Shown piece after piece: positions 8,928 to 16,334 of a stretch of 34,405 nt of DNA. The stretch is from JBEKYD01 sp049509915 (lineage in GTDB: Bacteria > Acidobacteriota > Terriglobia > Bryobacterales > Bryobacteraceae), in assembly GCA_049509915.1 (NCBI GenBank), contig JBEKZL010000048.1:1-34405 (forward strand). Direction: 5' to 3'. A program made the translations under genes and the position numbers. Every line of letters starts with the position of its first letter. Within the stretch, counting starts at the first letter, position 1. The notes under the pieces were generated by a model that saw only the letters and a program-made list of their open reading frames with translations, ran no database searches and had not been told where the DNA came from.

Positions 8928-9702
8928 GAGACACTCGCTCCTCTCGGCTTACGCTAAGGCTTGGTCCCCCAGGGCTCTCTCCCGTTCGGAACCCGGCGGC
9001 GAAGATATCCGCCTGTTCGCGCGATCGCCTCAGTTCGCGCGCCATCCCTTCCACCGTCCTCAACTCGCGCAAGAGCGTGGCCGCGAGCACGCGGAACTCC
9101 TCGCACAATGCCTCGCAGCGCTCGATCGCGCGATCCAGAGTGACCATCGGGCGAGCACCCTGTTCCGTCGACACAAAAGACCTGTCCTCAGATTCCTGCC
9201 GGCCCGGCGAGACACGCTCGCCGAGCGTCGGGATCGCACGGGTAACTGCCTGCGGAGCACCCGCCGGAGCCGATCTGCTCTGACCCGGCAGCGCTTCTCT
9301 GGGATCGTCATCGGATTCGTATTCGACGTCTTCGTGGCAACATTTCGCGAAGGCGTCCGGCTCGATGACTTGAATGTAACCGAGCGCCATCGCTCGAACC
9401 GACCAGGCGTAAAGATCCTTGCGCATCCGGTCTGCCGGAACATGGAACCGGGCGGCAATCTTCGCCGACCGCCAACCGCAAACGAAAAACAGACCAACCA
9501 TCCGCCACTGAACATCGGCCGCGGGTTCCTTCAGGAGGCTCGGAATCTGTGATGGAAAGGACACTATGTTCCCGCGGATGGCCCGCCGCAGGATCCCGAT
9601 GCCCGGGTGGACCGGCGTCTTCAACCGCCGTGCACTATGGATTTCCAAGGCCCGTACCTTCTCACCCATAAAGTTCATAAGGAAGTCTAGACCGGCATGC
9701 AT
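8914..9702 (-). CDS. HTH and coiled-coil protein of unknown function
   Basis: The 262-residue protein has no signal peptide. Residues about 60-110 (VQWRMVGLFFVCGWRSAKIA then RFHVPADRMRKDLYAW) read as a helix-turn-helix of the sigma-region-4 or transposase-like kind. An acidic, low-complexity linker follows (about 125-185), and the C-terminal 60 residues (AIERCEALCEEFRVLAATLL and onward) form a likely coiled coil. I do not recognise a family. It may regulate the VWFA gene, which overlaps its 3' end by 14 bases. Start ATG 9702 is uncertain; methionines at codons 9 and 12 are alternatives, none with a good ribosome site. Confidence 0.6.
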   Translation of the reverse strand: MHAGLDFLMNFMGEKVRALEIHSARRLKTPVHPGIGILRRAIRGNIVSFPSQIPSLLKEPAADVQWRMVGLFFVCGWRSAKIAARFHVPADRMRKDLYAWSVRAMALGYIQVIEPDAFAKCCHEDVEYESDDDPREALPGQSRSAPAGAPQAVTRAIPTLGERVSPGRQESEDRSFVSTEQGARPMVTLDRAIERCEALCEEFRVLAATLLRELRTVEGMARELRRSREQADIFAAGFRTGESPGGPSLSVSREERVSHAVA

Positions 9703-9853
9703 GAAGATTGCATAAGTGTCAGCCGGATTTTGTTACCCAGGCGACGTCCACGGCAATAAGGCCTCAGCAACTTAGCTATTGTTTGCTTTCACCACACCGG
9801 GAATAAAAAAAACTGACCCAGTCCATCAAATCTTTCCATACAAATGCCAACTT

Positions 9854-9876
9854 CCAGTCACTCAATTAGTTACTGG
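9854..9876. promoter_or_regulatory. 23-base imperfect dyad, likely operator
   Basis: Left arm CCAGT-n-ACT and right arm AGT-n-ACTGG are arranged symmetrically around an AnT centre; 18 of 23 positions agree with the reverse complement. The left arm can also pair with TGACTGG at 9881-9887. The spacing of the arms fits a dimeric regulator. Which protein binds is unknown; the divergent HTH protein and the response regulator are the nearest candidates. Confidence 0.45.
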
Positions 9877-9910
9877 ACACTGACTGGCGAATAGAAAGCC
9901 ATGCGTTGAA

Positions 9911-9932
9911 TCCTCATGCGTTCCTCATGAGG
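9911..9932. promoter_or_regulatory. Direct repeat at 11-base period with nested palindrome
   Basis: TCCTCATG occurs at 9911-9918 and again at 9922-9929, exactly 11 bases apart. Winged-helix regulators of the OmpR/PhoB class bind tandem half-sites at this period, and the gene 80 bases downstream encodes such a regulator, so this is a good candidate autoregulatory site. The second copy lies in a perfect palindrome CCTCATGAGG (9923-9932). A second overlapping repeat, CATGCGTT at 9900-9907 and 9915-9922, is also present. A related TTCCTCATG is found at about 12727-12735, before the second barrel gene. Confidence 0.5.
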
Positions 9933-10011
9933 CTTCCTTCACAATCGCTCTAATCACGAATCGGAGCGCGGTGACACGCGGTTCTGCGCCGCCGACTGAA
10001 AGACACCGGAA

Positions 10012-10749
10012 ATGAGCGCAACACTCGAGCCAGTGAAGGGGAAGCTGCTGATCGTGGACGACGAGCCGGCGATCCGTTGGGCGCTGAAGAAAACCCTCCA
10101 GAACCCAGGCCTTGAAATCGTGGAGGCCGAAACCGGCCAGCAGGCGATCGCTCTGGTTCGCACGGTCCGCTTCGACACTGTGCTGCTGGATATTGGCATG
10201 CCCGGAATGGACGGCATCGAGGCTTGTAAACAGATTCGTGAGTTGATGCCGCGGCTCGGAATTCTGATGCTAACCGTTAGGAATACCGAAGAAGACATGG
10301 TTCAGGCGCTTGACGCCGGCGCCGACGACTACGTCACCAAGCCTTTTCACACCCGGGAACTGGCGGCGAGGCTCCGCGCTGCGGTGCGCCGCGCGCGCGC
10401 GACGCAACCGGATGAGGGAGCCCTCATTGAAATCGGAGAGATCGAGCTCGATCCGGAGCGGCGTGCCGTGAAGAGGTCGGGGGAGGCGATCCATTTGACA
10501 CCGAAGGAATTCGACTTGCTCCATTTCCTGATGTCCCACGCCGGACGTCCGCTCACCCATGCCCGTATTCTTGCCGCGGTATGGGGACCGGAATACGGCG
10601 GAGAGTTGGAATATCTCAGAACCTTTGTTCGACAACTACGAAAAAAGCTCGGCGACGACGCCCTTGCACCCAGATACGTGGTTACCGAATCGCGGATCGG
10701 TTACCGTTTCAAAGCGGAAGCCGATTGCGTGGGGGCAGCGAACGCATGA
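10012..10749 (+). CDS. Orphan OmpR/KdpE-type response regulator
   Basis: 245 residues: a receiver domain with acidic pocket D16-D17, phosphoacceptor D60 (VLLDIGMPGMDG), T88 and K110 (DDYVTKPF), then a winged-helix DNA-binding domain containing LTPKEFDLLHFLMSHAGRPL and a C-terminal ESRIGYRF hairpin. The sequence is closest in style to KdpE. No histidine kinase is adjacent; the only kinase in the window (28-30 kb) already has its own regulator. It is followed on the same strand by two outer-membrane barrels and an RND efflux operon, which it probably controls. ATG 10012 opens directly before KGKLLIVDDE. Confidence 0.92.
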   Translation: MSATLEPVKGKLLIVDDEPAIRWALKKTLQNPGLEIVEAETGQQAIALVRTVRFDTVLLDIGMPGMDGIEACKQIRELMPRLGILMLTVRNTEEDMVQALDAGADDYVTKPFHTRELAARLRAAVRRARATQPDEGALIEIGEIELDPERRAVKRSGEAIHLTPKEFDLLHFLMSHAGRPLTHARILAAVWGPEYGGELEYLRTFVRQLRKKLGDDALAPRYVVTESRIGYRFKAEADCVGAANA

Positions 10750-10779
10750 CCATCAGAGGATCGGAAATCAGTTCCATAT

Positions 10780-10811
10780 GTTACCCGCGGGTGACGCTTT
10801 GTACTTATAAC
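10780..10811 (+). promoter_or_regulatory. 16-base palindrome with possible promoter upstream of first barrel gene
   Basis: GTTACCCGCGGGTGAC at 10780-10795 is a near-perfect palindrome (ACCCGCGGGT core, outer GT/AC). A TATAAC hexamer lies at 10806-10811. If TTACCC (10781-10786) is the -35 element, the spacer is 19 bases with the dyad overlapping it, an arrangement like that of promoters activated by DNA distortion. This is upstream of the GTG start at 10904. Suggestive only. Confidence 0.35.
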
Positions 10812-10903
10812 ACTCGCTCGACCCAGCCGTGGATGGAAGGGCCGGGCTTTTTCGATTCTGTGAACCGGATTTGAACTCGACCAATGGGAAGGAAGCAAGA
10901 ACA

Positions 10904-12634
10904 GTGAAAACCTCGTTTACTTATGTCCTGAGTTGCGCGGCCTTGATTGGAACGTGTCTCCAGGTCCACGCCGCTTCCGGCGCCGAGAATGAATCAGCCG
11001 TGGCTCGGCTGCATGGTGTGGTTCTGGACCAAACTGGAACGCCTTTGGCGGGCGCGACGGTGACGGTCCAAATCTCCGCCGAAGGCAATCCGCGCACCGT
11101 GCTCACAACCGGCAACGGCGAATTTGAGCTGGCCAGCCTGGCGCCGGGGCATTACGAGGTGACGGCGGCCAAGAACGGGTTGGCGACTCAAGAGCCGGTC
11201 GCCGTCGACATTGCGGTCGGGAGCTCCACGGACATCGACGTGCCGCTTGGCGGCGAGTCCATTTCCGCCGTGTCAACGCCGAAGAAGGAGGGCTTCATCC
11301 GGCGGTTCTTGCGGGCTTATGCTGACGACTGGCGGCCCGCCACCGGCCAGGACGTTTCACCCGCACCCAAGTTTCGAGGTTACCCCGCCCCGGTTGAAGG
11401 GCCGCCCTTTCCATTTACAGTCTGGCCCTACGGCGGCAGCGTGACGATCGGCCAACCATGGACGCAGGCTGGCCCGCTGATGACCGCTATTTGGGGCGGA
11501 TCGAACGGCGACGCCTGGAAGCGAAGCGGTATCCAAATCTACGGATGGCTGAACGCCGGCACCAATGTCAGCACCTCCAGGGGCGGCGGCTACTCGAATT
11601 TTCCCGAGGCTTACGCCGAGCGCGAAGGCATTCAATTGGACCAGGAGGTGCTGTACATCGAGCGGCAGCCCGATACCGTCCAGACCGACCATGTCGACTG
11701 GGGCTTTCGAGTCTCCGGGCTATACGGCCTGGACTATCGATTCACCACTTCCCAAGGATTCCTCAGTAACCAGCTTCTAGGCAAGAACCAGGAGAACGGT
11801 TTCGACGCTCCGATGTTTTATTTCGATTTATATGTTCCCCAAATCGCCCAGGGGACGGACATCCGGGTGGGCCGCTATATTTCGCTGCCCGACATCGAGG
11901 CTCAGTTAGCTCCGAATAACTATACTTACAGTCACTCCCTGACGTACACGTTCGATTGCTACACGCAACTTGGCATCAACAGCACGACCAAGGTGACCAG
12001 CCACTGGCTGTTCCAAGTGGGGCTGTCGCCAGGCTGCGACACAATGCCGTGGACCAAGAGCGCCAAACCGACGGTAAACACATGCCTGGGATACACGTGG
12101 CGGAACGGATTGGACAATATCTACGGCTGCGATAACTCAATTAACGACGGAAGGTACGCCTATAACAACCTGCAGGCATTTTATCTCACCTGGTATCACA
12201 AGTTCAGCGCGGGCTCGAAATGGCATTCGGCGACAGAGAGCTGGTACCAATACGAAAGCCATACGCCGAACGTAGACAACCCGGCTGGGCAGGCCTTGCT
12301 GATTACCGGCGCCAACGGCGCCATCTGCAAGACCCTGGAGCAAGTGACCTGCTACGCCCCGGACTACGCGATCGTCAACTATATCGAATATCAAACCGGG
12401 AAACACGACTATCTATCGTTCCGCAACGAATTCTTCGACGACTTCGTCGGCCAACGCACCGGGTTTAAGACGTTTTACACGGAACACATGATCGGATGGG
12501 GCCACTGGGTGGGAACGACGATACTCTTCCGGCCCGAGCTCCGCTTCGAACGCTCCTACTCCGCACCGGCCTATGATAACGGCACCCGGAAGAACCAGTT
12601 GACCCTCGCCAGCGATGTGATCCTTTTCTTCTGA
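10904..12634 (+). CDS. Outer-membrane beta-barrel (BBP2-type) with N-terminal CarboxypepD_reg domain
   Basis: The GTG at 10904 is chosen because GGAAGGA lies just upstream and a signal peptide follows (KTSFTYVLSCAALIGTCLQV, cleavage near HA-AS). The mature protein (about 550 residues) starts with a carboxypeptidase-regulatory-like/Cna-B-like beta sandwich (ARLHGVVLDQTGTPLAGATV to about residue 115), as seen at the N-terminus of acidobacterial Oar-like TonB receptors, but here joined to a porin-like barrel of the putative beta-barrel porin-2 (OmpL-like) type. The last residue is phenylalanine (VILFF), the standard barrel-assembly signal. No TonB box or plug is seen. Six cysteines occur in the barrel part, which is unusual for a porin and suggests disulfides or metal ligation. 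Probable channel associated with the RND system downstream. Confidence 0.8.
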   Translation: MKTSFTYVLSCAALIGTCLQVHAASGAENESAVARLHGVVLDQTGTPLAGATVTVQISAEGNPRTVLTTGNGEFELASLAPGHYEVTAAKNGLATQEPVAVDIAVGSSTDIDVPLGGESISAVSTPKKEGFIRRFLRAYADDWRPATGQDVSPAPKFRGYPAPVEGPPFPFTVWPYGGSVTIGQPWTQAGPLMTAIWGGSNGDAWKRSGIQIYGWLNAGTNVSTSRGGGYSNFPEAYAEREGIQLDQEVLYIERQPDTVQTDHVDWGFRVSGLYGLDYRFTTSQGFLSNQLLGKNQENGFDAPMFYFDLYVPQIAQGTDIRVGRYISLPDIEAQLAPNNYTYSHSLTYTFDCYTQLGINSTTKVTSHWLFQVGLSPGCDTMPWTKSAKPTVNTCLGYTWRNGLDNIYGCDNSINDGRYAYNNLQAFYLTWYHKFSAGSKWHSATESWYQYESHTPNVDNPAGQALLITGANGAICKTLEQVTCYAPDYAIVNYIEYQTGKHDYLSFRNEFFDDFVGQRTGFKTFYTEHMIGWGHWVGTTILFRPELRFERSYSAPAYDNGTRKNQLTLASDVILFF

Positions 12635-13136
12635 CGAGGCGGCCTTCTACTTACAAATCGGAGCGTCTCAGCCCGGCGAAGGCGCCAGTATTAGAATGGG
12701 GAGCGAGAGCCGGCTCGCTACACGCTTTCCTCATGGACATTAGCCGGTGTCGTGAAAAACTTTTGTTCCAGCAAGCTGGATTCGTCACATCGGATTGTCC
12801 GAGCCGGCCTAAGTGGCTTGCTTGCCCAGTACGCCTGAGGACAATAGCGGCCGCGTTCCGCCGCCACGCTATCGTGTCCATGTCGGCACCGTCGTCGGCC
12901 AAGGCGCTGAAGTATCCTCTAAAAGTTACTGACGCGCATAAGTAGTCTTTATCGATTCCTTAGGCGTCCTTTATGGCTTTTGAATGCTTGCTCTGGCATA
13001 CTAGCCAAAACCGGCATCCTTAAGCCAGTCTCAAAGGCTTTAGTTAAATGCGGTAGGGGTCGCCTCGTTCGCGATGAAGCAGAGTCTCGCACTACACAGT
13101 TAGATCCTTCAAAGAAAGGGTGGATGCCGTCAACTT
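12635..13136. other. Intergenic region between the two barrel genes
   Basis: 502 bases without a convincing gene. Open frames at 12651-12902 (minus), 12733-12945 (plus) and 12980-13252 (plus) have no family features. A TTCCTCATG word at about 12727-12735 recalls the repeat upstream of the response regulator. A small stem, AAGCC with GGCTT at about 13023-13041, is visible. The region is less GC-rich than its neighbours and probably carries a promoter for the second barrel gene, which I cannot place. Confidence 0.4.
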
Positions 13137-15275
13137 ATGATTACGAAACTATTAATGGCCGTGGCATTGCCGCTGTCAATCGCATGGACTACTGTCCCCG
13201 CTCACGCGGAGACGCACTTCAGCGTTGTTCATGGAGTCACGCTGGAGCTTAATGGCGTTCCCTTATCGGGTGCGCTTGTGGCGATTCACGGGCAGGACGA
13301 CAACAGCAACCGCGACGTGGTAAGCGGTCCCGACGGGACTTTCAACTTCGAGAACCTGAAACCGGGCCGGTACCTCTTGATCGCCAGTAAAGATGGATTT
13401 CTGACCTCTTCGGCACTGGTCGAGTTGAAGCCGCGAGAGCCCCTTCAGGTGGCGCTCGCCCTCTCCTCAAAAGACCTGACCGCCGACGCGGCCGCGCAAG
13501 GGAAGGCGCTGCAGGCTATGCAGGAACGTGTCGAGCGCCTCGAAGCCATGCAGAAGCGAATCGACCAGCTTGAAGCGGAGTTGAGCCAGGTGAAGGCTCA
13601 ACCAGCTCCTGCTTCGGCCGCTCCGAAGCCTCCCGCCGCGGACACTCAAGGCGCCTTCGTCGCGCCGCAGCCGGCGGCTAACCATGCCGCGTCGCAGCCC
13701 CTGTACGCGTCTTTAGATACTCCCCCGTTAAGCGCTCTCTCCACGCGGCCCTCTCCGCCAGCCGGCCATCTCAGCGCGGGGATTTTACCACCCGCGGCTG
13801 GAACCGTCGATGCACCGGCTCCTTCCCAAACGCCCTCTCCCGCGGCTCCTCCGGCGCAGCCCCCAGCTGCCTCCGCAGCTCCGGGGGTTCCCGATGCCCT
13901 CCAGCCTCCCGACCCGGCGCCGGCGGTGGACAACTTCACTCCCTTTGCATACGGAGACTTCACCTGGCTCAATGGCTCCTCCCGCAATAAAGACACCATT
14001 CTGGATACGAAGTTCTTTACTTTTGAAGGGCGGTTCGACACCCACTATATGGAGGATTTCAACCAGCCGATCGATCACACCATCGTCGGCGCAACCGAGT
14101 CTTTCCGCTCCGGCGAAGTCCAGATTGAGCAAATCAGCTTCGGTGGCGATTTCCACTGGCAGAACGTTCGCGGCAGGGTCTTGACCATGTTCGGCCTGTT
14201 TTCAACCACCACTCCCCGCAATGACGCCAGCTTCGGGGTCGGCCAATGGGACCTCCGCGACGCCTACAAATACGTATCGGAAGCCTGGGGCGGCTATCAC
14301 TTCAACGTGAATCATGGGCTCAACGTCGACGCGGGAATATTCGTCTCGTACATCGGTCTGTTCAGCTACTACAACTTCGATAACTGGACTTACCAGCCGT
14401 CCTATGTGTCCTCGAACACGCCTTGGTTCTTCAACGGCGTGCGGGTTCAGTGGTTCCCGACCAACAAGCTGAAAATCGAACCCTGGTTCATTAATGGATG
14501 GCAATCCTACGCCAAGTACAACGGCCATCCCGGTTTGGGCGGGCAGCTTCTGTGGGAGCCGAAAGAGTGGTTTAAGCTCGTTGCGAACCAGTATGGCTTC
14601 GGACAGGATAACCTGGGTCTCCCCCACACGGAGCGCATTCACACCGACGACAGCATCGAGATTAGATATTACAGCAAGCCGGAAAACATGGGTCTAAGCA
14701 AGATGGCATTCTCCCTCACGGCCGACGCGGGATGCCAATATGGCGGCGGAATTCAGTGTACCGGTGCACCCAGCAAGAACAAGCAATCGTTTGTAGGGTG
14801 GATGGCTTACGACAGGATGTGGTTCCACAAGGATCTGTATGCCATCACGCTCGGCGGCGGAGAGATGAGCAACTGGGGCCGCTATCTGACCCTGCTGCCG
14901 CCGATCAATGGGGCCGACGCCGTGACGGGGTCGCCTTACTTCACGCAGCTTCCCGGCCAAAGGGCCCACATGTGGGATAGCACGGTAACCTTCCAGTACA
15001 TGCCCAAACAGTACATCACCTGGTGGGCGGAGTTTGGGTATCGCCACTCCGATGTCCCGTATTTCGCCGGACGAGGCGGAGTCACTCCTCCCGGCTTCCC
15101 GCTCGGCGGAACTAATGGTTCTCCCGGGCAGTTCGCCTGTATGAACGGAGCAGCGTCGGGAGCGAGCGATCTCCCGACGGCTACCACCAATTGCGCCAGC
15201 GTTGGCGGTGTCTGGTTCCCCGATCTTCGCCGCAGCGAAGCGAAGCTCTCCGTTGGCGTAATGGTGAAGTTTTAG
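13137..15275 (+). CDS. Outer-membrane barrel with CarboxypepD_reg domain, coiled coil and proline-rich linker
   Basis: 712 residues. Signal peptide (MITKLLMAVALPLSIAWTTV, cut near AHA-ET), then a carboxypeptidase-regulatory-like domain (LELNGVPLSGALVAIHGQDD to about residue 108), a coiled coil at about 117-152 (MQERVERLEAMQKRIDQLEA), a linker very rich in proline and alanine (about 155-262), and a beta-barrel of the porin-2/OmpL-like type from about 265 to the end, closing with phenylalanine (GVMVKF). The coiled coil plus rigid linker would carry the N-terminal domain deep into the periplasm and could make trimers. Four cysteines lie in the barrel. It is a longer sister of the gene at 10904; the pair probably arose by duplication, with the linker added or lost. 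ATG 13137 directly precedes the signal peptide. Confidence 0.8.
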   Translation: MITKLLMAVALPLSIAWTTVPAHAETHFSVVHGVTLELNGVPLSGALVAIHGQDDNSNRDVVSGPDGTFNFENLKPGRYLLIASKDGFLTSSALVELKPREPLQVALALSSKDLTADAAAQGKALQAMQERVERLEAMQKRIDQLEAELSQVKAQPAPASAAPKPPAADTQGAFVAPQPAANHAASQPLYASLDTPPLSALSTRPSPPAGHLSAGILPPAAGTVDAPAPSQTPSPAAPPAQPPAASAAPGVPDALQPPDPAPAVDNFTPFAYGDFTWLNGSSRNKDTILDTKFFTFEGRFDTHYMEDFNQPIDHTIVGATESFRSGEVQIEQISFGGDFHWQNVRGRVLTMFGLFSTTTPRNDASFGVGQWDLRDAYKYVSEAWGGYHFNVNHGLNVDAGIFVSYIGLFSYYNFDNWTYQPSYVSSNTPWFFNGVRVQWFPTNKLKIEPWFINGWQSYAKYNGHPGLGGQLLWEPKEWFKLVANQYGFGQDNLGLPHTERIHTDDSIEIRYYSKPENMGLSKMAFSLTADAGCQYGGGIQCTGAPSKNKQSFVGWMAYDRMWFHKDLYAITLGGGEMSNWGRYLTLLPPINGADAVTGSPYFTQLPGQRAHMWDSTVTFQYMPKQYITWWAEFGYRHSDVPYFAGRGGVTPPGFPLGGTNGSPGQFACMNGAASGASDLPTATTNCASVGGVWFPDLRRSEAKLSVGVMVKF

Positions 15276-15299
15276 CGCGGGACCAATGAGAGTTGAATT

Positions 15300-15340
15300 G
15301 CGGTGCGGCGATCGGTACTGTAACCAGGTCGCTGCACCGC
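15300..15340 (+). terminator. Strong intercistronic hairpin
   Basis: Bases 15300-15311 pair with 15329-15340 over 12 positions (GCGGTGC with GCACCGC, one G-T, then GCGA with TCGC) around a 17-base loop. There is only a short CTTTAT after the stem, so as a terminator it would be leaky. It ends six bases before the GGAG ribosome site of the next gene and could instead act as a processing or stability element that sets different levels of barrel and downstream proteins. Confidence 0.5.
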
Positions 15341-15356
15341 CTTTATGGAGTAAATG

Positions 15357-16085
15357 ATGAGTAAGTCACTGATATGCTCCCTGGGGTGGATCGCCGCCGC
15401 GGTCGTCCTCATGGCGGAAGGTCCGGTTTGGATAAGCAAGCAAGCGGCCCAGTGGACCGAAGAAGACGCCAAGTTGATTCTACTTTCATCGCCATGGGCG
15501 AAAGAGACCAGGGCCGTCGTCAGCCGCCGGGTGACGGAGGACCAACTTAGGGAAGGCGGACAACTGGGCCAACCTCGCGGTGTCGGCTATGACGGGGTGG
15601 ACCCGAAGGGCAGCGGACCAAAGGTATCGCCGAATATCTTCTCGGGCCCAGGGGGCGACGACCGGAGCCCCCGGTCCCTTCCCCAGCCCATTACATTGAA
15701 GCTGCGTTGGGAGACCGCTCTCCCGGTCCGGATCGCCGAGTTCAAATCGCGCGAGGTCGAGCCTCCCGCCTCGGAGGGAGACGGTTACCGCATCGCCGTC
15801 TACGGCGTTCCCGGTACCGATTTCAGGGGCGACCCGAAAGAATTGGGAAAACCCCTGAAGAACTTAGCCGTTTTGAAGCGTGAGTCGAAAAAGGATGTGA
15901 GGCCGATCGTCGTGGAGGTCTTCCAGCGGGAAAGCGACGTAGTGGTGGTCTATCTGTTTCCTTTGTCTGCGGAAATCACCAAGAACGACCGGCAAATTCA
16001 ATTCGAGGCGCAAATCGGCCGCATTGTCGTCTCCCAAACTTTCGATCTGCGTCAAATGGAGTTTATGGGCAAACTGGAACTGTGA
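15357..16085 (+). CDS. Secreted protein of unknown function (acidobacterial type)
   Basis: About 242 residues with an N-terminal export signal (MSKSLICSLGWIAAAVVLMA). The segment AAQWTEEDAKLILLSSPWAK just after the signal, and the end FDLRQMEFMGKLEL, recall a family of short secreted acidobacterial proteins that I know only as hypothetical; the tryptophan-based repeat (WTEEDA...SPWAK) also resembles GWxTD-associated proteins. A glycine/proline-rich stretch lies at about 65-110. ATG 15357 is six bases after GGAG and is preferred to the ATG three bases earlier. It lies between the barrels and the RND genes on the same strand, which suggests an envelope role linked to them. Confidence 0.65.
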   Translation: MSKSLICSLGWIAAAVVLMAEGPVWISKQAAQWTEEDAKLILLSSPWAKETRAVVSRRVTEDQLREGGQLGQPRGVGYDGVDPKGSGPKVSPNIFSGPGGDDRSPRSLPQPITLKLRWETALPVRIAEFKSREVEPPASEGDGYRIAVYGVPGTDFRGDPKELGKPLKNLAVLKRESKKDVRPIVVEVFQRESDVVVVYLFPLSAEITKNDRQIQFEAQIGRIVVSQTFDLRQMEFMGKLEL

Positions 16086-16136
16086 CATGAGACGTGCGCG
16101 AATTGGATCTCATAAACGCACTCTATGGAGTTCATT

Positions 16137-16334
16137 ATGACTTTTGATTTCGGCCCTTATGCGGCCCTCATGCTCCGTGCCCTATTCTGGCGAGTGTCAG
16201 GGGAGTTTCTTGTTGCCGAACCGTTCCGGCAGCGCGGGAACTTTCATCGCTTCGCCCGTTCGGGCGGCACTCGGACTGCAGGCAGTGTGCCTGTTCGGCG
16301 CTCAAACCTCGCATCCCGCTGGAGGATTCTATGA
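16137..16334 (+). CDS. Small ORF coupled to the adaptor gene, uncertain
   Basis: A 65-codon frame starts at ATG 16137 with TGGAG seven bases before it and stops at TGA 16332-16334, overlapping the adaptor's ATG (16331) in an ATGA arrangement. The product is arginine-rich in its second half (RFARSGGTRTAGSVPVRRSN) with a short hydrophobic start and matches nothing I know. The good ribosome site and tight overlap favour real translation, perhaps as a leader that couples initiation to the adaptor; the amino-acid composition argues against a conserved protein. An alternative frame at 16144-16404 also exists. Confidence 0.35.
   Translation: MTFDFGPYAALMLRALFWRVSGEFLVAEPFRQRGNFHRFARSGGTRTAGSVPVRRSNLASRWRIL

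Larger units (their letters stand above)
9703..10011. promoter_or_regulatory. Divergent regulatory region between HTH gene and response regulator
   Basis: 309 bases between two divergent genes, lower in GC than the flanks and without a coding frame. It holds a 23-base imperfect dyad (9854-9876), a further CCAGTCA/TGACTGG inverted pair (9854-9860 with 9881-9887) and a direct repeat overlapping a 10-base palindrome (9911-9932), all listed separately. Such a density of symmetry points to operator sites for the response regulator, the divergent HTH protein, or both. I cannot place core promoters with confidence. Confidence 0.5.

Noticed and set aside
12651..13252. Short open frames in the gap between the two barrel genes
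   Set aside because: Mutually incompatible, with no ribosome sites, signal peptides or recognisable families.
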